From Candidatus Stoquefichus sp. (GTDB taxonomy: Bacteria > Bacillota_I > Bacilli_A > Erysipelotrichales > Coprobacillaceae), in assembly GCA_021768625.1 (NCBI GenBank), contig JAETUM010000012.1, positions 1 through 57,281 of the forward strand: a stretch of DNA of 57,281 nt. The letters are read 5' to 3'. Below the pieces are notes generated by a model that was not told the origin of the DNA, did no database searches, and saw nothing but the letters and a program-made list of their open reading frames with translations. Made by a program: the position numbers and the translations under genes. Shown here piece by piece: positions 14,580 to 22,584 of this stretch; position 1 is the stretch's first letter, and every line of letters begins with the position of its first letter.

Positions 14580-15135
14580 AAAATATATAATACTTTTAGC
14601 AATCATTATAATTTTAGGTTTTATGTTGAATGAATTTGTTAAATTTAATGATAATACATTAACTGAAATTACATCAAAAGAATATGGACAAGTTTACGAC
14701 ATACCAACATATTATAAATATAATCAAATCAAAATTAATATTTATTCATATGATAATGGATGGAATCTTGAGAAGAAGATGATATTAGATCATGATGAAA
14801 TAAAGTCTCATCAATTATGTTTAAACTTTTATGAAAAGGATGGTACAGTTTATCTTAACTATAAAAATAAACCTATATTGACATTAGAAAATAATTTTTC
14901 TTCAAGTTCTAGTATATATTCTCTTAATGATAGATTAATTAATGATGAAGAAGAAACGCCATTAATGATGTGTATCAGATTTGATGAGTATAAAATGGGA
15001 GAATCTAAATATCAAGGCTATATAGATGAAAACGAAGAAAAACAAATAGATTTTGATAAGTATCAATTGAAATATCCATTAATTATAGAAGACCCTGCTA
15101 AAGCTACACTTGTGACATATCAATTTATGAAATGA
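14551..15135 (+). CDS. Membrane-anchored extracellular protein, TTG start
   Basis: 194 residues. The TTG at 14,551 follows AGGAGG with 6 bases between and gives DSIKFKSHKKYIILLAIIII, a basic stretch plus one TM segment (about 12-28). The remaining 165 residues are outside the cell, acidic and Tyr-rich, without a recognised domain. It starts inside the end of the degenerate gene before it, so it was probably the downstream member of a secreted-protein/membrane-protein pair. Function unknown. Confidence 0.65.
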   Translation: MDSIKFKSHKKYIILLAIIIILGFMLNEFVKFNDNTLTEITSKEYGQVYDIPTYYKYNQIKINIYSYDNGWNLEKKMILDHDEIKSHQLCLNFYEKDGTVYLNYKNKPILTLENNFSSSSSIYSLNDRLINDEEETPLMMCIRFDEYKMGESKYQGYIDENEEKQIDFDKYQLKYPLIIEDPAKATLVTYQFMK

Positions 15136-15169
15136 AATGTCTATTAATTATTCATAAACAGTATGTCAA

Positions 15170-15454
15170 ATGTTAATATTTACAGAAGTTATTGGCCTGA
15201 TAATTACAATAATATGCAAATCAGTTATTAATGAAAATAAATCACTTTCTTATAGCAAGAAATTTAAATTCAAAGAATTATTAGTTATCTATATTCTTTT
15301 GATTATAACTGTAATACATATGATGATTTATTATCATATACAGCTTTATAACTTCTTAATTTATATTTTTATAACACTTCAAATTTTAACGATAGAAGGA
15401 AAGATAAATGAAAGAAAAACTAAAAGACAAAATCTTAACAATGGTTTCATCTAG
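15170..15454 (+). pseudogene. C-terminal fragment of an AgrB-like quorum-sensing protease
   Basis: 94 residues: a TM segment, then ICKSVINENKSLSYSKKFKFKE, then two more TM segments and a basic tail. This matches the C-terminal half of AgrB proteins (hydrophobic, N-K-x-L/I, Lys-rich loop, two TM). The N-terminal half that carries the catalytic His and Cys is absent: an in-frame TAA stands at 15,155 and no ribosome site precedes the ATG. Its 3' end overlaps the agrD-like gene by 47 bases, an arrangement common for agrB/agrD. It is almost certainly inactive. Confidence 0.6.
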
Positions 15455-15551
15455 TTTATTACTAATTGCGATTCAAACTGTCAATAATGTATCAGCTAGA
15501 CATTGTCATCAAGAAAAAGAACCAAAAAGTCTAAAAAAATATGAAATATAA
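15408..15551 (+). CDS. AgrD-like cyclic-peptide precursor
   Basis: 47 residues: an amphipathic/hydrophobic N-terminus (KILTMVSSSLLLIAIQTV), NVSARHC, then HQEKEPKSLKKYEI. The tail matches the conserved AgrD C-terminus (HQPxxPKSL-type) except that the first Pro is Glu. Cys33 is the expected thiolactone residue, but the three or four residues that normally lie between it and the tail are missing, so a normal ring could not form. AAGGA lies 7 bases before the ATG. It overlaps the end of the agrB fragment. No AgrC or AgrA lies nearby. Confidence 0.6.
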   Translation: MKEKLKDKILTMVSSSLLLIAIQTVNNVSARHCHQEKEPKSLKKYEI

Positions 15552-15666
15552 ATGGATATTTTAGCTTTCAAAAAGAAAAAATCAAAATTCATTGACTGTT
15601 TCATCTAGTTCGTTATCCATCATTAGTTATATAACTAATTGTACTTCAACTAGATATTACTATTAA
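15552..15666 (+). pseudogene. Second, decayed agrD-like copy
   Basis: After a frameshift the sequence reads NSLTVSSSSLSIISYITNCTSTRYYY and then stops, parallel to the hydrophobic half of the agrD-like gene. The 13-base string GTTTCATCTAGTT occurs in both (15,444 and 15,598). The conserved acidic/proline tail is gone. It looks like an old tandem duplicate. Confidence 0.4.
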
Positions 15667-15711
15667 AAAAATAATTTGTTAATTTAAAGAGACGAAAGGA
15701 GATAAAAATTT

Positions 15712-16473
15712 ATGAATAATATTAAAAGTATTTTATTAACATGCATAACAGGAGTTTTGATAATTCAAAATAGTATAAGTTTTTCAAATGCTTTAGAAAA
15801 AATTGAGAACTATTCATATACCTACGAAGACTATGACACAGAAATTCTTGATTATGAATCAAATAACAATCTTATTTATTCAGAGTTCATTGAAAATGGT
15901 GAGCTTATTTTTTTAGAAGTAGATGAAAATATGAACTATGTTAAATTGAATAATGTTTATTATACGTTTGATGACTATAATGCAGGATTATTAAAACAAG
16001 CTAAAGATTTATATGATAATGGGATTAGCAAAACAATTGTAGAAGAAATGGAATCTTACAATTGTATAACTAATATAGATAATTATATTAATCAACTAAG
16101 AACTAAAAATCCAACTAATTTAGAAATTATACCTAATAATAATTCAATATCACCATTAGCAAGTTATGGAACATTTTATTATATAGGAGAATACAAAAAA
16201 GTAAATGTTGCAGTATCTCTAGCATCTGGAGCAATATCAGTAGTTCTTGGATTTTTATCTGGAGGTCTATCTGGAATTTTTACAACTACTGCAGCAAAAA
16301 CGTTTGTTTCTGGTTTTTTGGTAGCAGTAGGATTAGATTATTTAACAACAACACTATATTATAAAAAATGGCAAGCTGTTTTAAATTCACATGGAACCAC
16401 TACTGAAAGAAGACAAGCAGGAGCATTAAGAGATGATGGTAAAACAAAATATTGGGATACAAAAAAAATATGA
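15712..16473 (+). CDS. Secreted protein with a Gly-rich hydrophobic hairpin
   Basis: 253 residues with a signal peptide (MNNIKSILLTCITGVLIIQNSISFSNA). Residues about 30-150 are acidic and Tyr/Asn-rich, followed by a PLASYG boundary that may be a processing site. Residues about 168-212 form a strongly hydrophobic Gly/Ala-rich stretch (ASGAISVVLGFLSGGLSGIF), then a basic tail. A pro-region with a membrane-active C-terminal part is reminiscent of large antimicrobial proteins, but I recognise no family. GAAAGGAGA precedes the ATG. A 55-residue two-TM protein follows, which would suit an immunity role. Confidence 0.68.
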   Translation: MNNIKSILLTCITGVLIIQNSISFSNALEKIENYSYTYEDYDTEILDYESNNNLIYSEFIENGELIFLEVDENMNYVKLNNVYYTFDDYNAGLLKQAKDLYDNGISKTIVEEMESYNCITNIDNYINQLRTKNPTNLEIIPNNNSISPLASYGTFYYIGEYKKVNVAVSLASGAISVVLGFLSGGLSGIFTTTAAKTFVSGFLVAVGLDYLTTTLYYKKWQAVLNSHGTTTERRQAGALRDDGKTKYWDTKKI

Positions 16474-16558
16474 TAGAACCTTTGAAACACAAAGACCATT
16501 ATAGTATAATGTTAAAAGCATATAAATTTTAATAGACTTTTAAAGGAGTTGAACTATT

Positions 16559-16726
16559 ATGAAATATATGTATCAAATATTCTCATTTTCGATTATTGTC
16601 ATTTCTATATTGTCAATGAACTATTTTCATTTAAGCACTTTACAAACTATTTCACTTATGGTTATTTTAAGTTTTATATCGCTAATTATTATTCATTTTA
16701 TAAAAAAAAGTAATAATTCTAAATAA
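16559..16726 (+). CDS. Tiny membrane protein (2 TM, 55 residues)
   Basis: ATG 16,559 follows TTAAAGGAGTTG and encodes MKYMYQIFSFSIIVISILSM, a short loop, a second hydrophobic segment and a basic end (FIKKSNNSK). It sits 86 bases after the secreted protein with the Gly-rich hairpin and is followed by a strong terminator, so the two are probably one unit. Possible immunity protein; no family recognised. Confidence 0.6.
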   Translation: MKYMYQIFSFSIIVISILSMNYFHLSTLQTISLMVILSFISLIIIHFIKKSNNSK

Positions 16727-16752
16727 CTATTTGGCTATTCTATTTATAATTG

Positions 16753-16813
16753 AAAGGAACTGTAACAAAATAACTTTCTAGTAAATAAATTATTTGTTTC
16801 AGTTCCTTTTTTT
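16753..16813 (+). terminator. Long-stem terminator
   Basis: AAAGGAACTGTAACAAA faces TTTGTTTCAGTTCCTTT: 10 plus 6 paired bases with one T-T mismatch, loop of 23 bases, then a T-run. It ends the transcript of the tiny membrane protein gene. Confidence 0.7.
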
Positions 16814-16814
16814 A

Positions 16815-16836
16815 ATATTCATACTAGTATGAATAT
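16815..16836. repeat. Perfect 22-bp palindrome
   Basis: ATATTCATACT and its exact complement meet without a spacer, directly after the T-run of the preceding terminator. It could be a protein-binding site or a junction scar; function unknown. Confidence 0.5.
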
Positions 16837-16878
16837 ATAGACTTTAGTCAGTTGAGCATACGAAGTATGTGAAATAAA

Positions 16879-16940
16879 AAACCACCTGCTATTGAACTGA
16901 ACCCCAAAAGTTGAACTAACAACAGGAGGGGTTTTATTAG
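16879..16940. mobile_element. Relic of an IS3-type insertion-sequence end
   Basis: TTGAACTGAACCCCAAAAG followed by TTGAACT resembles the TGAACTGACCCC-AAAAGTTG ends of IS3-family elements. It is enclosed in a larger imperfect stem (CCACCTG near 16,882 with CAGGAGGGG near 16,923). No transposase remains. The stretch 16,727-17,191 otherwise has no gene. Confidence 0.45.
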
Positions 16941-16954
16941 AAAATCCTTGTATT

Positions 16955-16965
16955 AAATCCACCAA
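16955..16965 (+). repeat. Single arm-type-like unit
   Basis: AAATCCACCAA matches the two units inside attR of the intact element. It may mark the decayed right end of an older element covering 11,035 to about 17,000. Confidence 0.3.
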
Positions 16966-17191
16966 ATTTTGAAAGATATTATCATATAATACTTTATTGC
17001 TTGTGAAGGACTTTATAAAGTATATTCTATAAATAAAAAGAGCATATATAGTTATTATTTGAACTATGTAATGAGTTTTTAATAAGATTTTTTATAAATA
17101 TTGTTATATGTATAACATTGAATCAATAAACTATGTGATATATAATTAAGTTATAGAAAATATGAAAATTTTGGGGGAGGAGAATACCAAG

Positions 17192-19666
17192 ATGAAGAAG
17201 TTAATGAAAATATGTTTAACAGTATTAGTGGCATTAACAATGATATCTATAAATCCAATTAAAGCAGCGAGTAGTGTTTCACCAACTGCTCAAGATAATC
17301 TTAATGTAAGACTAAGAAGAACATCTCAATTAGTTACAACTAGTACAGGTTATATGAGAGTATTTTATGATGGTAAGAAAGTTGGTATAGAATACTATGA
17401 TAATAACTTTAATATTCAAAGTAAGAAATCTATTGCTATGGAATTAAGTATTTGGGGTGGTTTCTATGCAAGTTCAGATGCATATTATTTAGTTGAGGGT
17501 CAAAATAATACTAAAGAAAGTGATACAGCAGAAGTTATTCGTGTCATTAAGTATGATAAAAATTGGAATAAAAAAGGAACAGCCAAAGTAACAGGCAATA
17601 CTGAGCTTTTTGGTGGTGAGGTTCGTTATCCATTTGATGCTGGTTGCGTGGAAATGACTGAATATGATGGAACACTTTATATAGTGACAGGACATGAGGG
17701 ATATGTTGATCCACAATATAATCAAGGACATCAGGGATTCTTAATGATAGCTGTTAATATGACAACAATGAGTGGAAAGATAGTGGATAGTGATCTTTGG
17801 CACTCATTTGCTCAGTATATAACTTGTAAAGATTCGAATCTATATGTATTAGAACAAAGTGAAGGATCAAGATATACAAAACTTTCAAAATATAATGCGA
17901 ATAATTTAGAAAATACTTCTTTCTCAGTCCTTGATTATGGAGGTTCTCGAGATTCAGCGTGGGCTATTTCTTGTTATGCAAGTGTAGATGGTATGGCATT
18001 ATCTTCAAATAATGTTCTTTGTCTAGGAACGTCTATTGATCAATCAAAATATGATAATGTGACTTCAGATACAGCACATAATATCTATTTAACAATAACT
18101 CCAATGGGTAACTTTTCTAAAGATGCCACAACAGTTAAATGGTTAACAAATTATAGTGGTGGAGGAAAGTGTTTCTTAGGTACTAAAATTACCAAAGTTA
18201 ATAATAACCGTTTTATGGTTTCTTGGGAGGAATTTAATACAAGTAAAACAGTGAGTATAGATGATGGGTTATCTGGAAGTATTCTTCATTATGTATTTAT
18301 TGATGGAAATGGAAATAAAATAAGCAAGGAATTTACAGCATCAGCACCAATGTCTGAGTGTCAACCTATTGTTAAGGGAACAAAAATTTCATATTATGCA
18401 TCAAATGCTAATATGGTCAATTTTTATTCAATAGATGCACAAACTGGTCAATTTAGTAAAAAGGTATATCGAGTAGCAGGAGAAAAGATTACATGGAAAT
18501 TGAGTAACAATGTACTTACATTATCTGGAACTGGTCCAATATCTATTGACACAGAAGCTCATTACAGATATCCTGTATCATCAACGGTTAATTCATATTC
18601 TTATTCTTCAAGTGATAATGCATGGAAACCAATTAGAGATAAGGTGAAAAAGATTGTTATTGGAAAAGGAATAACGAGTATACCTGAAAGTGCTTTTGAA
18701 TATTATAATAATTTGACAGAAGTACAGATAGAACCAGGATTAAAAAGTATTGGGAAAAAAGCTTTTTATAGTTGTGATGCTTTAAGAAAAATTACAATAC
18801 CTTCTAGTGTATCAAGTATAGGTGAAGATATTTTGTGGACTGGTTATTACTGGGTATCTGATAATAGTCATGTTGTACGTGCAAAGATATATGCCCCACG
18901 TAATTCTTATGCAATAACATATGCAAAGAACAATAAAATAGGTTATGTGTTAGATATATCAACTATGAGTGTAAGTGGTATAAAAGCAAGTTATACTTAT
19001 AATGGAAAAGCACAAAAACCAACTGTAACTATTACTGGTTTAAAAGCAGGAACAGATTATACTGTAACATACTCAAATAATACCAGTGCAGGTAAGGCAA
19101 CAGTAAGAATTACTGGACAGGGTAATTATGTAGGAACAATTACAAAAACGTTCACAATTGCAAAACGTAATGTATCTACATTAACATATTCAAAAATAAG
19201 TAATAAATCTTATACAGGAAAACAAATCAAACCAAGTCTAACTGTTAAATATAATGGAAAGACTTTAACAAAAGGAACGAGCTATACAGTTAGCTATGGA
19301 ACAAATAAATCAACAGGAAAAGCAACAGTCAAAATTACAGGAAAAGGAAATTATACAGGAAGTGTTACAAAGACATTCTACATTGTTCCAAAGAAAGTAT
19401 CTACACCAACACTAAAGGCTGGTAAAAAATCTATAACAGTAAAATATAAAAAAGTGACAGGAGCAAGTGGATACCAAATTGCTTATCAAAAGAGTGGAAG
19501 CAAGAGCTGGACATATACAACAGTATCAAGTAAAAGTGCATCAAAGACACTGACAAAACTAACAAGCAAAAAGAATTATAAAGTGAAAGTAAGAGCGTAT
19601 AAGACAGTCAGTGGCAAAAAGTACTATGGAACATATAGTGCTACAAAAACTGCGAAAGTGAAATAG
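17192..19666 (+). CDS. Large secreted protein with LRR_5, Ig-like repeats and FN3
   Basis: 824 residues from ATG 17,192; GGGGGAGGAG lies 9 bases upstream, so the earlier ATG at 17,162 is unlikely. The signal peptide ends near PIKA. Residues about 25-455 are a beta-rich region of unrecognised fold. About 490-560 is a BspA-like leucine-rich segment (ITSIPESAFEYYNNLTEV, LKSIGKKAFYSCDALRKI, TIPSSVSSIG). Two Ig-like repeats follow (YTYNGKAQKPTVTITGL and YTGKQIKPSLTVKYNG, each ending in a GNY-GTITKTF-like strand), then a C-terminal Lys/Ser/Thr-rich FN3 domain. There is no LPxTG or S-layer anchor. Probably an adhesin or binding protein at the cell surface. It is a single-gene unit. Confidence 0.8.
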   Translation: MKKLMKICLTVLVALTMISINPIKAASSVSPTAQDNLNVRLRRTSQLVTTSTGYMRVFYDGKKVGIEYYDNNFNIQSKKSIAMELSIWGGFYASSDAYYLVEGQNNTKESDTAEVIRVIKYDKNWNKKGTAKVTGNTELFGGEVRYPFDAGCVEMTEYDGTLYIVTGHEGYVDPQYNQGHQGFLMIAVNMTTMSGKIVDSDLWHSFAQYITCKDSNLYVLEQSEGSRYTKLSKYNANNLENTSFSVLDYGGSRDSAWAISCYASVDGMALSSNNVLCLGTSIDQSKYDNVTSDTAHNIYLTITPMGNFSKDATTVKWLTNYSGGGKCFLGTKITKVNNNRFMVSWEEFNTSKTVSIDDGLSGSILHYVFIDGNGNKISKEFTASAPMSECQPIVKGTKISYYASNANMVNFYSIDAQTGQFSKKVYRVAGEKITWKLSNNVLTLSGTGPISIDTEAHYRYPVSSTVNSYSYSSSDNAWKPIRDKVKKIVIGKGITSIPESAFEYYNNLTEVQIEPGLKSIGKKAFYSCDALRKITIPSSVSSIGEDILWTGYYWVSDNSHVVRAKIYAPRNSYAITYAKNNKIGYVLDISTMSVSGIKASYTYNGKAQKPTVTITGLKAGTDYTVTYSNNTSAGKATVRITGQGNYVGTITKTFTIAKRNVSTLTYSKISNKSYTGKQIKPSLTVKYNGKTLTKGTSYTVSYGTNKSTGKATVKITGKGNYTGSVTKTFYIVPKKVSTPTLKAGKKSITVKYKKVTGASGYQIAYQKSGSKSWTYTTVSSKSASKTLTKLTSKKNYKVKVRAYKTVSGKKYYGTYSATKTAKVK

Positions 19667-19693
19667 AGGGAAACAACATGTTTCTCTTTTTTT
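19665..19693 (+). terminator. Terminator of the large secreted-protein gene
   Basis: GAAACA / TGTTTC core extended by AGAG / CTCT with a two-base bulge, then seven T. It begins at the stop codon. Confidence 0.75.
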
Positions 19694-19727
19694 ATAAGAT
19701 ATAAAATATGTATGAAAGACATAGCTT

Positions 19728-19817
19728 TCATACAAGATGATAATAGAAAATCATAAAAAATAAAGTAATAATAAATATGGAAAGTAGTTGATTAACACGT
19801 TTTAACATATATTTCAT
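19728..19817 (-). CDS. Possible 29-residue membrane peptide
   Basis: On the minus strand TTGAGGTGTTATT precedes ATG 19,817, which encodes MKYMLKRVNQLLSIFIITLF, MIFYYHLV and TGA. TATAAT lies 26 bases upstream of the ATG, so the leader is very short. The stop codon lies in a perfect 9-bp hairpin (GTATGAAAG / CTTTCATAC, 19,710-19,733) that could end the transcript. A one-TM peptide with a basic N-terminus recalls type I toxins and small regulatory membrane peptides. Otherwise 19,694-19,913 is empty. Confidence 0.45.
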   Translation of the reverse strand: MKYMLKRVNQLLSIFIITLFFMIFYYHLV

Positions 19818-19913
19818 AATAACACCTCAATGTATTATATGCTGAAATGATACAAAAGTCTTTTCATGATGATAAAAAAATGGTAATATATCAAATAAAG
19901 ATGGGGTGAGAAC

Positions 19914-20756
19914 ATGTTAAAATTCACAAAAATGGAAGGAATAGGCAATGATTATATTTATTTTGATGGGATAAATCAAGATATACCTATGAATAAAACC
20001 TTTATTTCAAAGATAAGTGATCGTCATTTTGGGATAGGAAGTGATGGTATGATTGTTATTCTTCCTTCACAAAAATATGATTTTAAAATGCGTATGTTTA
20101 ATATTGATGGTAGTGAAGCAAAAATGTGTGGAAATGGAATTCGTTGTTTTGCCAGATTTGTTTATGATCATCATTTAACTGATTCTACATATTTAGAAGT
20201 CGAAACATTAGCAGGTGTGAAAAAGATTTGGTTAAATATAGAGGATAATTGTGTTTCTTCAGTGAAAGTTGATATGGGTCAACCTTCTTTGGATGTTAAA
20301 GACATACCTTGTCTTTATGAAAAAGAACAGATGATTAATGAAAAAGTAATGATTGATGGAAATGAGTATTATCTTACTTCTGTTTCTATGGGAAATCCAC
20401 ATACAGTAACATACGTCGATAGTCTTGATTTTGATATAGAAAAAATAGGTCCATCATTTGAGAAGAGTCATTTATTTCCTGAGTCAGTTAATACTGAATT
20501 TGTTGAAGTAGTGAATAAGAAATATTTGAAAATGAGAGTTTGGGAACGTGGTAGTGGAGAAACAATGGCGTGTGGAACAGGAGCGAGTGCTGTTATGTAT
20601 GCAAGTTATGTGAATGGACTATGTGATAGTCATGTACAAGTTGAGCTTCTTGGAGGTGTTCTTGATATAGAATACTTAGATGGAACAATTTGGATGACTG
20701 GTCCAGCAAGAATAGCTTTTGAAGGAACAATAGATGAGGAGAATTATAATGTATAA
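19914..20756 (+). CDS. dapF: Diaminopimelate epimerase
   Basis: 280 residues, the normal length. The two catalytic cysteines are Cys72 (in [17 protein letters not shown]) and Cys220 (in [14 protein letters not shown]). It opens [15 protein letters not shown], the usual start. It converts LL- to meso-diaminopimelate. It is the first gene of a four-gene operon; its stop overlaps dapH by 8 bases. GATGGGGTGAGAAC precedes the ATG. Confidence 0.97.
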   Translation: MLKFTKMEGIGNDYIYFDGINQDIPMNKTFISKISDRHFGIGSDGMIVILPSQKYDFKMRMFNIDGSEAKMCGNGIRCFARFVYDHHLTDSTYLEVETLAGVKKIWLNIEDNCVSSVKVDMGQPSLDVKDIPCLYEKEQMINEKVMIDGNEYYLTSVSMGNPHTVTYVDSLDFDIEKIGPSFEKSHLFPESVNTEFVEVVNKKYLKMRVWERGSGETMACGTGASAVMYASYVNGLCDSHVQVELLGGVLDIEYLDGTIWMTGPARIAFEGTIDEENYNV

Positions 20757-21453
20757 TACAGCAGAAGAAATTATTCAATATATTAGAGATGCAAAAAAGC
20801 AAACACCAATTAAAGTTTATATTAATGGATATGATTTACCAGAATGTCATGATTTCAAAGTGTTTGGAACAAATACAAGTCGTATACTTATTGGAGATCA
20901 AGAGTTGGTTAGAAAATATATTGAAGAGAATCAAGAAAAAATTACTGATTTATATTTAGAACAGGATCGCCGTAATAGTGCTATACCAATGTTAGATATA
21001 AGAAATATTAATGCTCGTATCGAACCAGGATGTTTTATTAGAGAAAATGTGACTATTGAGGATAATGCTGTTATTATGATGGGGGCTGTTATTAATATTG
21101 GAGCAAAGATAGGCGAAGGATCTATGATTGATATGGGTGCTATTTTAGGTGGACGTGCTGAAGTTGGAAAACATTGCCATGTTGGAGCAGGAGCTGTTTT
21201 AGCTGGAGTTATTGAACCACCAAGTGCTAAACCAGTTGTTCTAGAAGATGATGTTTTAATTGGAGCGAATGCAGTTGTTGTTGAGGGTGTTCGTATTGGA
21301 AAAGGTGCAGTTGTAGGAGCTGGAAGTATTGTTTTAAGTGATGTTCCAGCTGGTGCTGTCGTAGCTGGAAATCCGGCTAAAATTATCAAAGAAGAAAAAT
21401 CAGAAAAGACAAAAGAAAAGACAAAGGTAATGGATGACTTGAGAAAAATATAG
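20749..21453 (+). CDS. dapH: Tetrahydrodipicolinate N-acetyltransferase
   Basis: 234 residues. The N-terminal domain (about 1-85) matches DapH; the rest is a left-handed beta helix of hexapeptide repeats ([45 protein letters not shown]). It transfers acetyl from acetyl-CoA to tetrahydrodipicolinate. I chose ATG 20,749, which has GAGGAG at the right distance; the earlier ATG at 20,734 has none. A Lys-rich tail of about 20 residues follows AGNPAKII. Overlap with dapF suggests translational coupling. Confidence 0.93.
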   Translation: MYNTAEEIIQYIRDAKKQTPIKVYINGYDLPECHDFKVFGTNTSRILIGDQELVRKYIEENQEKITDLYLEQDRRNSAIPMLDIRNINARIEPGCFIRENVTIEDNAVIMMGAVINIGAKIGEGSMIDMGAILGGRAEVGKHCHVGAGAVLAGVIEPPSAKPVVLEDDVLIGANAVVVEGVRIGKGAVVGAGSIVLSDVPAGAVVAGNPAKIIKEEKSEKTKEKTKVMDDLRKI

Positions 21454-22572
21454 GTGAATAATGTGGAAGAGTTAAAGAAGTGGCGTAGAGATTTGCATCA
21501 GATTCCAGAAATTGGATTAAAGGAAGTAAAAACAGCAGCATATATTAGAAGTGTATTAGAAACTTTAGGTTATCAATGGGAAAGTATTGTTGAAACAGGA
21601 ACGTATGTTTTTATTGATAATCATCAAAAAGAAACAATTGCTTTTCGTAGTGATATTGATGCTTTAGAGATGACAGAAAAAAATCATGTTGATTATGTTT
21701 CTAAACATGAAGGAATGATGCATGCATGTGGACATGATGGACATGTGAGTGCTTTGTTAGGACTTGCAAAGAGGTTAAAAAATTCAAAGGCTAACTTTCC
21801 ACATAATATTTTATTGATATTTCAACCAGCTGAGGAGTCACCAGGTGCTGCAAAGTATATTGTAGATTCAGATCTTTTTGAAAAGTATCATGTAAAAGCA
21901 ATATTTGGAATGCACTTGATGCCATTTATAGAAGAAGGGAAAATAGCTTGTAAAGAAGGTCCATTAATGGCTATGTGTGGAGAATTGGATGTGACAATTC
22001 ATGGAAAAGGGGCACATGCAGGGTTGCCACAAAACGGAATAGATAGTATAGCTATTGCTAGTGATGCTATTCAACGATACCAATCTTTAATGGCAAGGCA
22101 AATGACACCATTTCAGCCAGTTGTATTGAATATAGGTAAGATTCAAGGTGGAACAGCAAGAAATAGTGTCGCAGGTTCTACAGAACTTCATGGAACAATA
22201 CGTTGTTATAGTGAAAAGATATTTGAAAGTTTGAATACACATATTGAAAAAATTCATCAAGGTTTAGAAGTATCATATGGTTGTCATATAGATTGGAGTT
22301 GTCCACCACTTTATCCACCAGTTATTAATGATAAGGAACTATATCAAAAGTTTACCACTTGTGTGGAAGATGACTATATCGAATTAAATGAACCATTGAT
22401 GTTATCAGAAGATTTTTCATATTATCAAAGGGCTATCCCAGGGATTTTCTTTTTCTTAGGGACAAAGAGTGAAAAATATACAAGTGGATTACATACAGAA
22501 ACATTTAATTTTAATGAAGAGGTTTTGAAAAAAGTAGTTGATCTTTATTATCAATTAGCTTTACATATATAG
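21454..22572 (+). CDS. dapL: N-acetyldiaminopimelate deacetylase (M20 family)
   Basis: 372 residues of the M20 amidohydrolase family. Metal-binding motifs are visible: MHACGHDGH, PAEESPGAA, and HAGLPQNGID in the lid domain, and a late SEDFSYY. Starts with GTG directly after the dapH stop; a second GTG nine bases on is an alternative. In this operon it removes the acetyl group in the third dedicated step, giving LL-diaminopimelate for DapF. Generic aminoacylase activity is the alternative, but the context decides for DAP. Confidence 0.88.
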   Translation: MNNVEELKKWRRDLHQIPEIGLKEVKTAAYIRSVLETLGYQWESIVETGTYVFIDNHQKETIAFRSDIDALEMTEKNHVDYVSKHEGMMHACGHDGHVSALLGLAKRLKNSKANFPHNILLIFQPAEESPGAAKYIVDSDLFEKYHVKAIFGMHLMPFIEEGKIACKEGPLMAMCGELDVTIHGKGAHAGLPQNGIDSIAIASDAIQRYQSLMARQMTPFQPVVLNIGKIQGGTARNSVAGSTELHGTIRCYSEKIFESLNTHIEKIHQGLEVSYGCHIDWSCPPLYPPVINDKELYQKFTTCVEDDYIELNEPLMLSEDFSYYQRAIPGIFFFLGTKSEKYTSGLHTETFNFNEEVLKKVVDLYYQLALHI

Positions 22573-22584
22573 GAGGTTATGAAA

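Noticed and set aside
17162-17191. Earlier start of the large secreted protein
   Set aside because: The 10 extra residues contain the ribosome site GGGGGAGGAG of the true start and would spoil the signal peptide.
19694-19913. Riboswitch before dapF (for example lysine type)
   Set aside because: The spacer is only about 220 bases, folds only into one small hairpin and shows no lysine-riboswitch core; the hairpin fits the minus-strand small ORF better.
20931-21389. Minus-strand open frame of 152 codons
   Set aside because: Mirror of the strongly periodic dapH hexapeptide repeats; Ala/Pro/Thr-rich nonsense with no start signals.
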